Assembly: GCA_963751245.1 (NCBI GenBank) | Contig: CAVVTR010000004.1 | Coordinates: 1-64,000 of the forward strand | DNA length: 64,000 nt | Direction: 5' to 3' | Origin: CAVVTR01 sp963751245 | Lineage (GTDB): Bacteria > Acidobacteriota > Thermoanaerobaculia > Thermoanaerobaculales > Thermoanaerobaculaceae | Shown: one piece after another, positions 9,298 through 17,912 of the stretch | Layout of the letters: each line of letters starts with the position of its first letter | How positions within the stretch are numbered: position 1 is the stretch's first letter | The notes under the pieces: model-generated | What the model was told of the DNA's origin: nothing | Database searches by the model: none | What the model saw: only the letters and a program-made list of their open reading frames with translations | Program-made: the position numbers and the translations under genes

Positions 9298-10530
9298 GTG
9301 GGGCTGTTCGAGATCATCGCGATCCTGCTCACGCTGGCGGCGCTGTTCAGCTACGTCAACGTCCGCTTCATCAAGCTCCCCACCAGCATCGGGGTCATGG
9401 TGGTCGCCCTCGGCGTCTCCCTCGCCCTGCTCGCGGCGGGCCGGCTCGGGCTCGGCCTCGAGAACGTCGCCCGCGGCGTGCTCTCCTCCGTGGACCTCGA
9501 GGCCGCTCTGCTGCACGGCATGCTGGGCTTTCTGCTCTTCGCGGGCTCGCTGCACGTGAACCTGAACGACCTCGTCGAGCAGCGCTGGAGCGTCGGGCTC
9601 CTCGCCACCGGCGGGGTGGTGCTGTCGACGGTGCTGGTCGGCGGGCTGACCCTGCTCGCCACGCGGGCGGCCGGGGTCCACCTGCCCCTCCTCGCCTGCC
9701 TCCTCTTCGGCGCCCTCATCTCGCCCACCGATCCCATCGCCGTCCTCGGCATCATGCGGACCGCCGGCGCCGACAAGCGCCTCGAGATCACCGTGGCCGG
9801 GGAGTCCCTCTTCAACGACGGCGTCGGCGTCACGGTGTTCACCATTCTCCTCGTGCTGGCCTCGGGGACCCACGAGATCACCGGCACGACGGTGCTCGAG
9901 CTCCTCGCCGCGCAGGCCGTGGGCGGCGTCGTGCTGGGCCTGCTGCTCGGCATCGGCGCCTATCACCTGATTAAGCGGGTCGACGACTACCAGGTGGAGA
10001 TCATGATCACGTTGGCCCTGGTCACCGCGGGGTATGCCGTTGCCGAGCACCTGGGGACCTCGGGGCCCCTGGCCATGGTGGTGGCGGGCCTGCTGGTCGG
10101 CAACCACGGGCGCGCCTTCGCCATGTCCGCGTCGACCAGGCGGCACCTCGACACCTTCTGGGAGCTCGTGGACGACATCCTCACCGCCGTGCTCTTCGTG
10201 CTCATCGGCCTGGAGCTGCTGGTCCTGCCGGTGAGCCCCCGCCTGGTGCTGGCGGGCGTCGCGGCCATCCCGGCGGTGCTCCTCGCCCGCTGGCTCAGCG
10301 CGGGCGGCATCGTGGCGGCGCTCAGCAGGCGGCGGCCGCTGCCGGCGGGCGCCACCCGCATCCTCACGTGGGGCGGCCTGCGCGGCGGGATCTCGGTGGC
10401 GCTCGCACTGTCGCTGCCGCCCGGCCCCGACCGGGCGGTGGTCGTCGCCATCACCTACGTCGTGGTCGTCTTCTCCATCGTCGTGCAGGGGCTCACGGTG
10501 GGGAGGCTGGTGCGTGCCACGGCACGATGA
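9298..10530 (+). CDS. Na+/H+ antiporter, CPA1 (NhaP-like) family
   Basis: 410 residues, about twelve hydrophobic segments. The start is taken as the GTG at 9298 (GTGGGGCTGTTC), with GGGAGG a few bases upstream; a longer open frame upstream overlaps the opposite-strand gene and is not protein-like. Conserved CPA1 motifs are visible: SPTDPIAVLGIM, GESLFNDGVGVTVF with the ND pair of the transport site, and GGLRGGISVALALSLP near the C-terminus. The protein exchanges Na+ (or K+) for H+ across the inner membrane for pH and salt homeostasis. There is no C-terminal TrkA or cNMP regulatory domain. It stands alone, divergent from the quinone oxidoreductase gene and 118 bp before the M49-like lipoprotein gene. 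Confidence 0.88.
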   Translation: MGLFEIIAILLTLAALFSYVNVRFIKLPTSIGVMVVALGVSLALLAAGRLGLGLENVARGVLSSVDLEAALLHGMLGFLLFAGSLHVNLNDLVEQRWSVGLLATGGVVLSTVLVGGLTLLATRAAGVHLPLLACLLFGALISPTDPIAVLGIMRTAGADKRLEITVAGESLFNDGVGVTVFTILLVLASGTHEITGTTVLELLAAQAVGGVVLGLLLGIGAYHLIKRVDDYQVEIMITLALVTAGYAVAEHLGTSGPLAMVVAGLLVGNHGRAFAMSASTRRHLDTFWELVDDILTAVLFVLIGLELLVLPVSPRLVLAGVAAIPAVLLARWLSAGGIVAALSRRRPLPAGATRILTWGGLRGGISVALALSLPPGPDRAVVVAITYVVVVFSIVVQGLTVGRLVRATAR

Positions 10531-10648
10531 AGCGGGAACATTCCGGGCACCGTGTCACGTTGGTGGTGGCGCACCCGGACGGGCCCCCGCGACGCGGGGC
10601 CGTTGTCAGCGGAGAGAAAATCCGCTGGAATGAAACGTGGAGGTTTCC

Positions 10649-12334
10649 ATGCGACTGAGCACAGCAGCTGTGGTTGCGCTCCTCGGAGCCGGGCTCGTGG
10701 CCTGCTCCGGGCCGCAGCCCCCGAAGGAGCAACCGAGCGCGCAACTGACCATCGCCCCCGACATCGCGGCTCGCCGCGCGCAGTTCAAGCCGATGAAGAT
10801 CGAGGCCGATACCAGCCATCTCTCAGCCGACGACACCAGGACCCTCGAGCACCTGGTCACCGCGGCGACCGCCATGGACCGGATCTTCTTCGAGCAGGTG
10901 TGGTCGGGCAACCGCGCGTTCGCCGCCAAGGTTTCGGCGCTCACCGGGCCCCTGGCGCAGCCGGCCAAGGACTACTACCGCATCATGTTCGGACCCTGGG
11001 ACCGGATCGACGGCTTCAAGCCGTTCATCGGCGACACCCCGCATCCGCCGGGCGCCGGGTTCTACCCCGAGGACATGACCAAGAAGGAGTTCCAGGACTT
11101 CTTCGCCAGCCACCCCGACGAGGAGAAGGCGCTGACGTCGCCGGTGACCGTGATCCGCCGGGAGAACGGCGCCCTGGTTCCGGTGCCCTACAGCCAGGCG
11201 TACCGTCTCGAGCTCGAGTCCGCGGCGGAGGAGCTGCGCACCGCGGCGTCCACCGCGTCCAGCGAGAGCCTCCGAAACTTCCTGAAGATGCGCGCCGAGG
11301 CGTTCACCACCAACGACTACACCCCCTCGGACATGGCCTGGATGGACGTCACGGGGCCCATCGAGATGGTCATCGGACCCTACGAGACCTACGAGGACGG
11401 TCTGTTCGGCTACAAGGCCGCCTTCGAGGCCTTCGTGTGCGTGGAGCGTCCCGACGACTCGAAGCTGCTGGCGAAGTTCGCCGGTGAGCTGCCCTACCTC
11501 AAGGCGCACCTGCCCATCCCCGAGGCCAACAAGAAGTACACCATGGGCTCGCACTCGCCGATCAAGGTCGTCGACGAGGTGTTCACGGCGGGCGACGCCA
11601 GGGCGGGCGTGCAGACCCTGGCCTTCAACCTGCCCAACGACGCCAAGGTCCGCGAGGCCAAGGGCACCAAGAAGGTGCTGCTCAAGAACATGATGCACGC
11701 CAAGTTCGACGCCATCCTGACCCCCATCGCCGAGCACGTGCTGCCCGCGGGCGACGCGGCCAAGGTGAACTTCGACACCTACTTCGAGTTCATCCTCTTC
11801 CACGAGCTCTCCCACGGCCTCTCCCCGGGAACCATCGTGGTCGGCGGACGCACCACCGAGCCCAGGATGGAGCTCAAGGAGCTCTACTCGGCCATCGAGG
11901 AGGCCCAGGCGGACGTGGTGGGCGTCCACAACATCTACGAGCTGGTCGACAAGGGCGACATCCCGAAGGCCGTCGGCGAAGGCCTCCCGTGGTCGTACAC
12001 CGCCGGCCTGTTCCGCGCCGCCCGCTTCGGGACCACCGAGGCGCACGGACTGGGCGTCGTGATCCAGGCCAACTACCTGCTCGAGAAGGGCGCCATCACG
12101 ATCACGCCGGAGGGCCGCTTCGCCCCAGTGCCCGCCGCCTTCCGCAAGGGGATCGACGCCCTGGCCCACGACCTCCTCATGATCGAGGCAACGGGCTCGT
12201 ACAGCGGCGCCGAGGAGATGGTCAAGCAGTACGGGACGGTCAAGCCGGCGATGCAGAAGCTCCTGGACAGTCTGACCGACATCCCCGTGGACATCGACCC
12301 GGTCTACGCGGTCAAGGGCGGACCGCTGGCCTGA
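10649..12334 (+). CDS. M49-like zinc metallopeptidase lipoprotein
   Basis: 561 residues. The start is the ATG at 10649 with GTGGAGG upstream. The signal peptide ends in a lipobox (GLVAC, Cys19), so the protein is probably lipid-anchored in the cell envelope. The zinc site is HELSHGLSPG (His385, Glu386, His389), followed about 30 residues later by EEAQADVVG (Glu417-Glu418). This pairs an HExxH with the EExxAD motif typical of dipeptidyl-peptidase III relatives; bacterial M49-like members with HExxHGLGP are known. Eukaryotic DPP III instead has HExxGH. The likely role is removal of peptides or processing of substrates in the periplasm, inferred from family. A strong terminator follows at 12374. 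Confidence 0.8.
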   Translation: MRLSTAAVVALLGAGLVACSGPQPPKEQPSAQLTIAPDIAARRAQFKPMKIEADTSHLSADDTRTLEHLVTAATAMDRIFFEQVWSGNRAFAAKVSALTGPLAQPAKDYYRIMFGPWDRIDGFKPFIGDTPHPPGAGFYPEDMTKKEFQDFFASHPDEEKALTSPVTVIRRENGALVPVPYSQAYRLELESAAEELRTAASTASSESLRNFLKMRAEAFTTNDYTPSDMAWMDVTGPIEMVIGPYETYEDGLFGYKAAFEAFVCVERPDDSKLLAKFAGELPYLKAHLPIPEANKKYTMGSHSPIKVVDEVFTAGDARAGVQTLAFNLPNDAKVREAKGTKKVLLKNMMHAKFDAILTPIAEHVLPAGDAAKVNFDTYFEFILFHELSHGLSPGTIVVGGRTTEPRMELKELYSAIEEAQADVVGVHNIYELVDKGDIPKAVGEGLPWSYTAGLFRAARFGTTEAHGLGVVIQANYLLEKGAITITPEGRFAPVPAAFRKGIDALAHDLLMIEATGSYSGAEEMVKQYGTVKPAMQKLLDSLTDIPVDIDPVYAVKGGPLA

Positions 12335-12373
12335 CGCCCGCCAGCCGTGCCGCTCGAGGCGAAAAAGCATCCC

Positions 12374-12408
12374 GGAGGCGCCCCGCGCGGGGCGCCTCCT
12401 TCTCCTTT
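12374..12408 (+). terminator. terminator after the M49-like peptidase gene
   Basis: A perfect 11-bp stem (GGAGGCGCCCC / GGGGCGCCTCC) with a GCGC loop is followed by TTCTCCTTT. Confidence 0.85.
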
Positions 12409-12434
12409 GCCGACGCGTGGTAAGGTGAATCTGT

Positions 12435-12947
12435 ATGCACCGGACCACGGTCCTCGGGGTCTGTCTCGCCCTCGCCGGCCTGGTCGCCTGCACCTCCGCC
12501 GGGCCGACGGCGGCCGGGGACGTCCGCTTCTTCCCGAGGCCGGACCTGACGGCGGCTCTCGGTGCGGTGCTGGACGCGATCGCCTCGATGGACGGGCGGG
12601 TCTTGACGGCGTCCGCCGACGAGCGCGCGGGGGCGGGGCGGCTCCTCGTGCTCCACGAGTGGCGCCGCCCCGAGAGCGAGAGCGCGGTTCTCCACGTGGT
12701 GCTCAGCCGGGAGGGCGGCGGGGTTCGGATCCACGTCACGGCGGAGCCCCTCGGGACCGTCTTCGAGCGCGCGTCCCGGCCCGGTCCGGCGGCGTCCGAG
12801 GACATCCTGCCGCCCGGTGCGTGCAGGCCCTGCCAGGACCAGCTGGGCCCCAAGGACCTCACCGGCCGCGGCAACGCCCGGGTCCTCGCCAACCTCCGGC
12901 GGGCTCGGCACGCGTTCCTCGCGGCGTGGGACGAGGGGGGCACATGA
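12435..12947 (+). CDS. putative lipoprotein of unknown function
   Basis: 170 residues. The N-terminus is a lipoprotein signal (MHRTTVLGVCLALAGLVAC, Cys19). The rest is a small alpha/beta domain with a CRPCQDQLG segment near residue 130 that gives two close cysteines. I do not recognise the family. The start has no Shine-Dalgarno sequence; instead a -10-like TAAGGT sits at 12421-12426, only 8 nt before the ATG, suggesting a leaderless transcript. The gene follows a strong terminator, so it must have its own promoter. It is 53 bp upstream of yajQ and may be co-transcribed with it. Confidence 0.7.
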   Translation: MHRTTVLGVCLALAGLVACTSAGPTAAGDVRFFPRPDLTAALGAVLDAIASMDGRVLTASADERAGAGRLLVLHEWRRPESESAVLHVVLSREGGGVRIHVTAEPLGTVFERASRPGPAASEDILPPGACRPCQDQLGPKDLTGRGNARVLANLRRARHAFLAAWDEGGT

Positions 12948-13000
12948 ACGGACGGGCCTGCCGGCGACGCCGGAGAGCCCGGGAGAGGTAGAGAGGACCG

Positions 13001-13507
13001 ATGGCGACCACGGAGTCCTTCGACATCACCACCGGCTGCGACCTCCAGGAGGTCGACAACGCCGTGAACCAGGCCCTCAAGGAGCTGCGGCAGCGCTACG
13101 ACTTCAAGAACGCCGCCATCGACATCGAGTTCCGCCGCGCCGACGCCGAGCTCGTCCTCTCCGGACCGGACGAGTTCAGGCTCAAGGCCATGTGGGAGGT
13201 GCTCCTGGCCAGGATGACCCGGCGCGGCGTGCCGGTGAAGAACCTCCACGCCGGGCGCATCGAGCCCGCGGCGGGGAGCACGGCGCGCATGGAGGTCGAG
13301 CTCCAGCAGGGGCTGCCGACCGAGACCGCCAGGAGCATCGTCAAGATCATCAAAGACTTGAAGCTCCGGAAGGTGCAGGCGGCGATCCAGGGGGACCAGG
13401 TCCGCGTGGCGTCCCCCTCCAGGGACGAGCTGCAGCGCGTCATCGCGGCCCTCAAGGAGCGCGACCTCGGTGTCGAGCTCCACTTCGGCAACTTCCGCTC
13501 CCAGTAG
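13001..13507 (+). CDS. yajQ: YajQ family cyclic-di-GMP/nucleotide-binding protein
   Basis: 168 residues, the usual YajQ length is about 163. The start ATG has GAGAGGA upstream. The opening SFDITTGCDLQEVDNAVNQA and the later YDFKNAAIDIEFRR, RSIVKIIKDLKLRKVQAAIQ and ELHFGNFRSQ match the family closely, including the C-terminal NFR. YajQ proteins are small cytoplasmic proteins with two ferredoxin-like domains. In Xanthomonas a member binds cyclic di-GMP and modulates a transcription factor; in other bacteria RNA or nucleotide binding is reported. It lies between a lipoprotein gene and a DUF4388 gene. Other cyclic-di-GMP proteins occur 5-12 kb downstream. Confidence 0.95.
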   Translation: MATTESFDITTGCDLQEVDNAVNQALKELRQRYDFKNAAIDIEFRRADAELVLSGPDEFRLKAMWEVLLARMTRRGVPVKNLHAGRIEPAAGSTARMEVELQQGLPTETARSIVKIIKDLKLRKVQAAIQGDQVRVASPSRDELQRVIAALKERDLGVELHFGNFRSQ

Positions 13508-13595
13508 GGCCGTGCGGGAGAGCGCCACCCCACCGGCCACCGGCCGCGCCACCGCGCCGCGGCGCCCGGTCCACGCCCTCGGGAGGTGAGCGGCC

Positions 13596-14705
13596 GTGCC
13601 ACTGAACGGAAACCTCGCCACCATGGGCTTCACCGACCTGATCCAGTGGGTCGCCGTCAGCCGCAAGACCGGGATCCTGGTCATCAAGGGCCCGCGCTGC
13701 ACCAAGCGCATCCTCTTCCACGGGGGCCTCGTCGCGGCCGTCGCCTCGGACGACCCCGCCGAGCACCTCGGGACCTTCCTCGTCGGCTGGGGCTACCTGA
13801 CCGAGGCCGGGCTGCAGGAGCTCCTCGGCCAGCAGCGCCGGATGGGCACGATGCTGGGTGAGGCCCTGGTGCGGCGGGGCGTGCTCAGCCGTGACGAGCT
13901 GCGGCGGGTGCTGGTGGTCAAGACCGAGGAGAGCGTCTTCGACCTCATGGGCTGGCGCGAAGGGGAGTTCTTCTTCCTGGAGGAGGCCCAATCCAGACGC
14001 GACTTCCAGGGTCTCGACCTCGCCGTGGACCACTTCCTCATGGAGGGGGCGCGGCAGGAGGACGAGCGGCGGCGGATCGCAGAGCTCATCCCCGACTCGT
14101 CCTTCGTCCCGGCTCTCGCCCGCCGGCCGGACCCGCTGCCCGAACCCGGCGACGAGCGGCGGGTCCTGGAGGCCATCGACGGCGTCCGCAGCGTCCACGA
14201 AGTGGCGCTGGCCTGCCGGATGCCGGAGTTCCAGACGCTGGAGATCATCTTCCGGGCGATCCGCGACGGGCGGGTCGCCGTCGGGCCGCCACGCGCCCAC
14301 CGGGCCGCGGCTCCGGCCCGTCCAGCCGGACGGACGGCGGTGCAGGAGGCGACCAACAGCCTCGCCCTGGGCGAGCTCCGCGAGGCCCACCGCCACCTGC
14401 GGCGGGCGGCCGGTGACATCGGCGCGGACACCGCCACGGTGGAGGAGGCCCGCTCCCTGGAGGCCGAGATCGCCGCTGAGCTCGAGCGCACCTTCGTGGA
14501 GGGTTCGCCCGTTCCCGAGCTGGCGGTCTCCCTGGCCGAGCTGGACGAACTCGAGACCGGCCCCGAGGATGCGTTCGTCCTCTCCCGGGTCGACGGGCGC
14601 TGCACCGCGCAGCAGGTGCTCTCCCTGCTGCCCGGGGAGCGGTCCGACAACCTCCTGCTGCTCCACGACCTGCTGTTACGCGGGCTGATCCGCTTGCGGC
14701 GCTGA
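13596..14705 (+). CDS. DUF4388 (PATAN-like) domain protein
   Basis: 369 residues, GTG start with GGGAGGTGAG upstream. Residues 1-100 form a DUF4388 domain: LNGNLATMGFTDLIQWVAVS, then RKTGILVIKG and RILFHGGLVAAVASDDPAEH. Two further related segments follow (LGQQRRMGTMLGEALVRRGVLSRDEL and a winged-helix-like stretch VLEAIDGVRSVHEVALACRM). The C-terminal third is helical and ends in another small domain (LSRVDGRCTAQQVLSLLPGE). DUF4388/PATAN domains occur in response regulators and type IV pilus or gliding-motility signalling in delta-proteobacteria and Acidobacteriota; the biochemical role is not settled. There is no receiver domain here. It is 88 bp after yajQ and may share its transcript. A bidirectional terminator follows. 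Confidence 0.82.
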   Translation: MPLNGNLATMGFTDLIQWVAVSRKTGILVIKGPRCTKRILFHGGLVAAVASDDPAEHLGTFLVGWGYLTEAGLQELLGQQRRMGTMLGEALVRRGVLSRDELRRVLVVKTEESVFDLMGWREGEFFFLEEAQSRRDFQGLDLAVDHFLMEGARQEDERRRIAELIPDSSFVPALARRPDPLPEPGDERRVLEAIDGVRSVHEVALACRMPEFQTLEIIFRAIRDGRVAVGPPRAHRAAAPARPAGRTAVQEATNSLALGELREAHRHLRRAAGDIGADTATVEEARSLEAEIAAELERTFVEGSPVPELAVSLAELDELETGPEDAFVLSRVDGRCTAQQVLSLLPGERSDNLLLLHDLLLRGLIRLRR

Positions 14706-14721
14706 GCGCCCCGGACACGGT

Positions 14722-14752
14722 TCCGGGCCTCCGCAGCAGCCGGAGGCCCGGA
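14722..14752. terminator. bidirectional terminator between DUF4388 and cytochrome genes
   Basis: A 12-bp stem (TCCGGGCCTCCG / CGGAGGCCCGGA) with a 7-nt loop lies in the 69-bp gap between two convergent genes. Confidence 0.75.
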
Positions 14753-14774
14753 GTTCGCGGCTCCCGAAGCCGTC

Positions 14775-16598
14775 TCAGTTGCCGGTGAACGAGTGGCAGT
14801 TGGTGCAGGCGCCGCCGTCCTTGTGGTGGTCCACCTTGTCGTCGTGGCAGGCCAGGCAGGTGTCGCGGCCCGTGACCAGCCAGGTGTGGGGCTTGTGGCA
14901 GTCGGTGCACTCGGCGTCCGGGTGTCCCCCCTTGGTGTGGAGCCCGGGCAGCGTCTTCTTGTCGTGGCACGAGGTGCACTCGGCCACGGGCTTCACTTCC
15001 TGCGCCTTCTCGTGGCAGGCGTCGCACCCCATGTCGATCATCGGCGCCTTGGGGTCGATCTTGTGACACTCGGCGCAGCTTGTGGGAGGGCGGAAGCCGG
15101 CCTGGTGGCAACGGCTGCACAGCATCTCGGCGTGCTTGCCCTTGAGCTCCCAGGGGTGCCAGCTCTCGTTGCTCGACGGCATCACCGTGCCCAGGGGAAC
15201 GAGGGTGCCGCGCTGCGGCATGGTGTGGCAGACGGTGCAGTCCCGCGTGAGCACCTTGCCGGTGGTGGTGCTGACGTGCCGGCCATCGTGGCACCGGAAG
15301 CACCCCGGCCAGTTGCGGTGGCCGATGTTGGTGGCGTACGTCTTCCAGTTGACCTTCATGAAGGGGAACACGCTGCGGTCGTAAATGTGCACCGCCGACT
15401 GCACCACCGCCGAGATGCGGGCCGCCTGCTTGGCAGCCACGTCGGGGTAGTTCTTCGTGTAGTAGCCGGTGATCTCCTGGTCCAGCCCGGTGCGCGCCTC
15501 GGCGCGGCTCGGGTACTCCTTCTCGAGGGCGTCGACCACCACCTTCTTCACCCACGGCAGCGACGCGTCCATGCCACCGTTGGCGAGCGCCTCGTCCACG
15601 GCCGGCCCCGGAGCCGGGAAGATGTGGGTGGGGCGGTTGTGGCAGTCGATGCAGTCCATGTCGTGACGCGGCAGCGCGTCGAGCTGCTCCTTGGTGAGCT
15701 TGGTGTCCGTGCTGACGAACACCTCCTCGCCCCCCTCGTGGTGCTTCACGCGGACCCATGGGATGTCCTGCTGCTGAGGGTCGGTTGCGGCGAAGGAGAC
15801 GGTGTTGTCGATGATCATGTGCCAGTGGATCCCGGCCCGGGCGCCGAGCTGCGGGTCGCCGCCGCCGGTCTTGACGAGGAGGGAGATCTCCTCGGCCGTG
15901 TTCTTCTCGTCGTAGCGGAAGTGCGGGATCTGCACCAGCTGCGCCCCGTAGAACTTGCGCGGCCAGTGGCAGTGCTCGCAGGTGGCGCGGGCGGGGCGCA
16001 GGTTCTGGATGGGGACGGGAATGGGCCGCGGGTAGGTGTGGAAGACCGCCGCGAACACCTGCCGCACGCCGGAGAGCTTCGACTTCACGTACCAGGAGGC
16101 GCCGGAGCCCACGTGGCAGTCGACGCAGGCGACGCGGGCGTGGGGCGAGTACTGGTACGCCGTGTACTCGGGCTGCATGATGGTGTGGCAGACGCGGCCG
16201 CAGAACGTGACCGACTCGGTGAAGACGAACGCGTTGTAGGCCACGGCCCCGAGAAGGATGGCGCCGAGGCTGCCGCCGACCAGGGCGTAGGCGAAGCGCT
16301 TGCGCTGGACGGGGTCGTTGAGGTCGATGTCAGGGTAGGGCGGCGCCTCGGGCACGCCAAGCTTGCGGCGGCGCAGGCTCTCCCGGCGCATGCCCCACAG
16401 GAAGAGGAGGATGCCCACCGTGAGGACGGCCGGGAACACCATGTAGGTGAAGATGCCGAGGTAGGGACTCGGCGCTGCGATGCTGAACTCCAGGATGAGC
16501 GCAAACGCCACCAGCAACCCCGTGGCCGCCACGATGAGGCCGCCGAAGTAGCTCATCGAGTTGTGATAAAGCGCTCGTGTCTTTCGCGATGCATGCAT
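14775..16598 (-). CDS. membrane-anchored multihaem cytochrome c, 13 haem motifs (NapC/NirT-like N-terminus)
   Basis: 607 residues. The start is the ATG at 16598, after a GGAAGGGGG element; it places a hydrophobic anchor at residues ~16-38. Two more membrane segments follow (near YLGIFTYMVFPAVLTVGILL and FAYALVGGSLGAILLGAVAY). Haem motifs in order: CGRVCH (CX3CH), then CVDCH, CEHCH, CIDCH, CFRCH, CTVCH, CSRCH, CAECH, CDACH, CTSCH, CTDCH, CLACH and CTNCH, making one atypical and twelve standard sites. The region around the first sites (GRVCHTIMQPEYTAYQYSPH) resembles NapC/NirT quinol dehydrogenases. The C-terminal nine motifs are densely packed as in multihaem electron-transfer chains. It probably moves electrons from the quinol pool to a periplasmic or extracellular acceptor; no partner reductase gene is adjacent. 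It needs the Ccm/Ccs machinery, which is not in this window. Confidence 0.9.
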   Translation of the reverse strand: MHASRKTRALYHNSMSYFGGLIVAATGLLVAFALILEFSIAAPSPYLGIFTYMVFPAVLTVGILLFLWGMRRESLRRRKLGVPEAPPYPDIDLNDPVQRKRFAYALVGGSLGAILLGAVAYNAFVFTESVTFCGRVCHTIMQPEYTAYQYSPHARVACVDCHVGSGASWYVKSKLSGVRQVFAAVFHTYPRPIPVPIQNLRPARATCEHCHWPRKFYGAQLVQIPHFRYDEKNTAEEISLLVKTGGGDPQLGARAGIHWHMIIDNTVSFAATDPQQQDIPWVRVKHHEGGEEVFVSTDTKLTKEQLDALPRHDMDCIDCHNRPTHIFPAPGPAVDEALANGGMDASLPWVKKVVVDALEKEYPSRAEARTGLDQEITGYYTKNYPDVAAKQAARISAVVQSAVHIYDRSVFPFMKVNWKTYATNIGHRNWPGCFRCHDGRHVSTTTGKVLTRDCTVCHTMPQRGTLVPLGTVMPSSNESWHPWELKGKHAEMLCSRCHQAGFRPPTSCAECHKIDPKAPMIDMGCDACHEKAQEVKPVAECTSCHDKKTLPGLHTKGGHPDAECTDCHKPHTWLVTGRDTCLACHDDKVDHHKDGGACTNCHSFTGN

Positions 16599-16652
16599 GA
16601 CGAACCGCCCCCTTCCGTCACGTCGGACAGCCACAGGGTACACGTTTTCTAA

Positions 16653-16681
16653 TTGTGACACTGGACTCATTATTCTCACAA
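16653..16681. promoter_or_regulatory. inverted repeat upstream of the multihaem cytochrome gene
   Basis: TTGTGA and TCACAA form a perfect 6-bp inverted repeat with a 17-nt spacer. It lies in an AT-rich island 55 bp upstream of the cytochrome start. The half-site resembles CRP/FNR-type TGTGA, but the spacing is far longer than the usual 6 nt. The TTGTGA reading leftward could also act as a -35 element. Confidence 0.3.
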
Positions 16682-16752
16682 GACGCCCCCGCGGGGCGCG
16701 CCCAAGAAGAACTCCTGCGCCGCCGCCGCGTACGCTGGGCAGGGAGGCGACG

Positions 16753-16953
16753 ATGGCGGCGTTCCTGCTCTGGCTCCTGTTGCTCGTGGTGTGCTGGCCG
16801 GCGGCCCTGCTGGCGCTCGTCCTCTATCCGCTGGTGTGGCTGCTCCTGCTCCCGTTCCGCCTCGTCGGCATCGCGGTGGACGGGGTCCTCGCCCTGCTCC
16901 GCGCCGTCGTGACGCTGCCCGCCCGGGTCCTCGCCGGGCCGCGCCACCGCTGA
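16753..16953 (+). CDS. small hydrophobic membrane protein
   Basis: 66 residues. The ATG at 16753 is preceded by GGGAGG. The sequence is almost entirely hydrophobic up to residue ~35 (MAAFLLWLLLLVVCWPAALL, then LVLYPLVWLLLLPFRLVGIA), giving one or two membrane segments, then a second amphipathic stretch ending in Arg/His. I do not recognise a family; similar short 'PLVWLLLLPFRLVG' proteins of unknown function occur in high-GC bacteria. It is divergent from the cytochrome gene and 34 bp before the acetyltransferase gene. Confidence 0.6.
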   Translation: MAAFLLWLLLLVVCWPAALLALVLYPLVWLLLLPFRLVGIAVDGVLALLRAVVTLPARVLAGPRHR

Positions 16954-16987
16954 CGCGGCGCCGCGGCGGCGCGGCTATCCTTGCCTC

Positions 16988-17827
16988 ATGGCCGAGCGCA
17001 TCCGCCCCTTCACCGCCGCCGACATCGACTTCGCCCTCGTGCAGACCGCCCGGGAGGGATGGCCCTCCAGCCGCGCCTGGTTCTCGGCGCTCCTCGAGCA
17101 CGACCCCGACGACGCCTTCGTCGTGGAGGACGGCGGCGCCCCCGTGGCGATGATCACCATGACCCGCTACCGCGACACCGGCTGGGTCTCGAACCTCATC
17201 GTGGTCCCCGAGGCGCGCCGCCGCGGCCTCGGCACCCGGCTGATGGAGCTGGCGCTCGACCGCCTCGCCGACGGCGGCCTGCGCACGGTCCGCCTCGAGG
17301 CCGACCCGCCCGGCGTCGGGATCTACCGCCGGCTCGGCTTCGTGGAGGAGGTCGAGTCGCTCCGCTTCCGGCACCCCGGCGGAGACCTGCCCTGGCCGGC
17401 GGACGCCGGCGTTCTCGAAGAGATCGGCGCCGACGAGGCGCGCTTCGACGAGCCCCGCTTCGGCGACGACCGCGCCCGGCTGCTCCGCTCCCTGCTGCGG
17501 CGCGCCCGCTCGGCCCACGCCGTCCGCCGCGGCGCCCGCCTGGCCGGCTACGCCCTGACCGTGCCCACCACCGGGGGCGTCCACCTCGGGCCCTGCGTGG
17601 CCGACGGGCCCGAGACCGCGCGGCGCCTCGCGGCCGCCGCCGCCAGAGCCGCCGGTGGCGCCCCGGTCACCCTCGGCGTCCTGGCCTCGCGCGGCGACTG
17701 GCGGGGCGACCTGGAGGCGGCGGGTTTCGTGGCCGCGCCATCCTCCCTGCGCATGTGGTGGGGACGGCCACCCGCCCCTGGAGATCCCGCCGCCGTGTTC
17801 GCCATCGCGAACGGCGCCATGGGCTGA
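16988..17827 (+). CDS. GNAT family N-acetyltransferase with C-terminal second domain
   Basis: 279 residues. Residues 1-130 form a GNAT domain: opening IRPFTAADIDFA, central strand VSNLIVVPEARRRGLGTRLM with the acetyl-CoA loop RRRGLGT, and GIYRRLGFVEEVESLRF at its end. Residues ~150-275 form a second, poorly conserved domain like that following some GNAT domains (YALTVPTTGGVHLGPCVADG). The family transfers an acetyl group from acetyl-CoA to an amine; the substrate is unknown. There is no Shine-Dalgarno sequence. A -10-like TATCCT (16976-16981) ends 6 nt before the ATG, consistent with a leaderless transcript. Confidence 0.85.
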   Translation: MAERIRPFTAADIDFALVQTAREGWPSSRAWFSALLEHDPDDAFVVEDGGAPVAMITMTRYRDTGWVSNLIVVPEARRRGLGTRLMELALDRLADGGLRTVRLEADPPGVGIYRRLGFVEEVESLRFRHPGGDLPWPADAGVLEEIGADEARFDEPRFGDDRARLLRSLLRRARSAHAVRRGARLAGYALTVPTTGGVHLGPCVADGPETARRLAAAAARAAGGAPVTLGVLASRGDWRGDLEAAGFVAAPSSLRMWWGRPPAPGDPAAVFAIANGAMG

Positions 17828-17912
17828 CCTCCCTCCCCGGAGCTCTTCCGGGCGCGCCGGCGCCCGATGCCTTACATTGTCAGTACAGCCCTGCACGACG
17901 GAGGACCGGACG

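Noticed and set aside
10823..13711. Long minus-strand open frame across the M49-like, lipoprotein and yajQ genes
   Set aside because: It overlaps three supported genes and has no recognisable domain.
14793..16652. Long plus-strand open frame opposite the multihaem cytochrome gene
   Set aside because: It is antisense to the thirteen haem motifs; composition is Val/Gly/Ala-rich without domain signatures.
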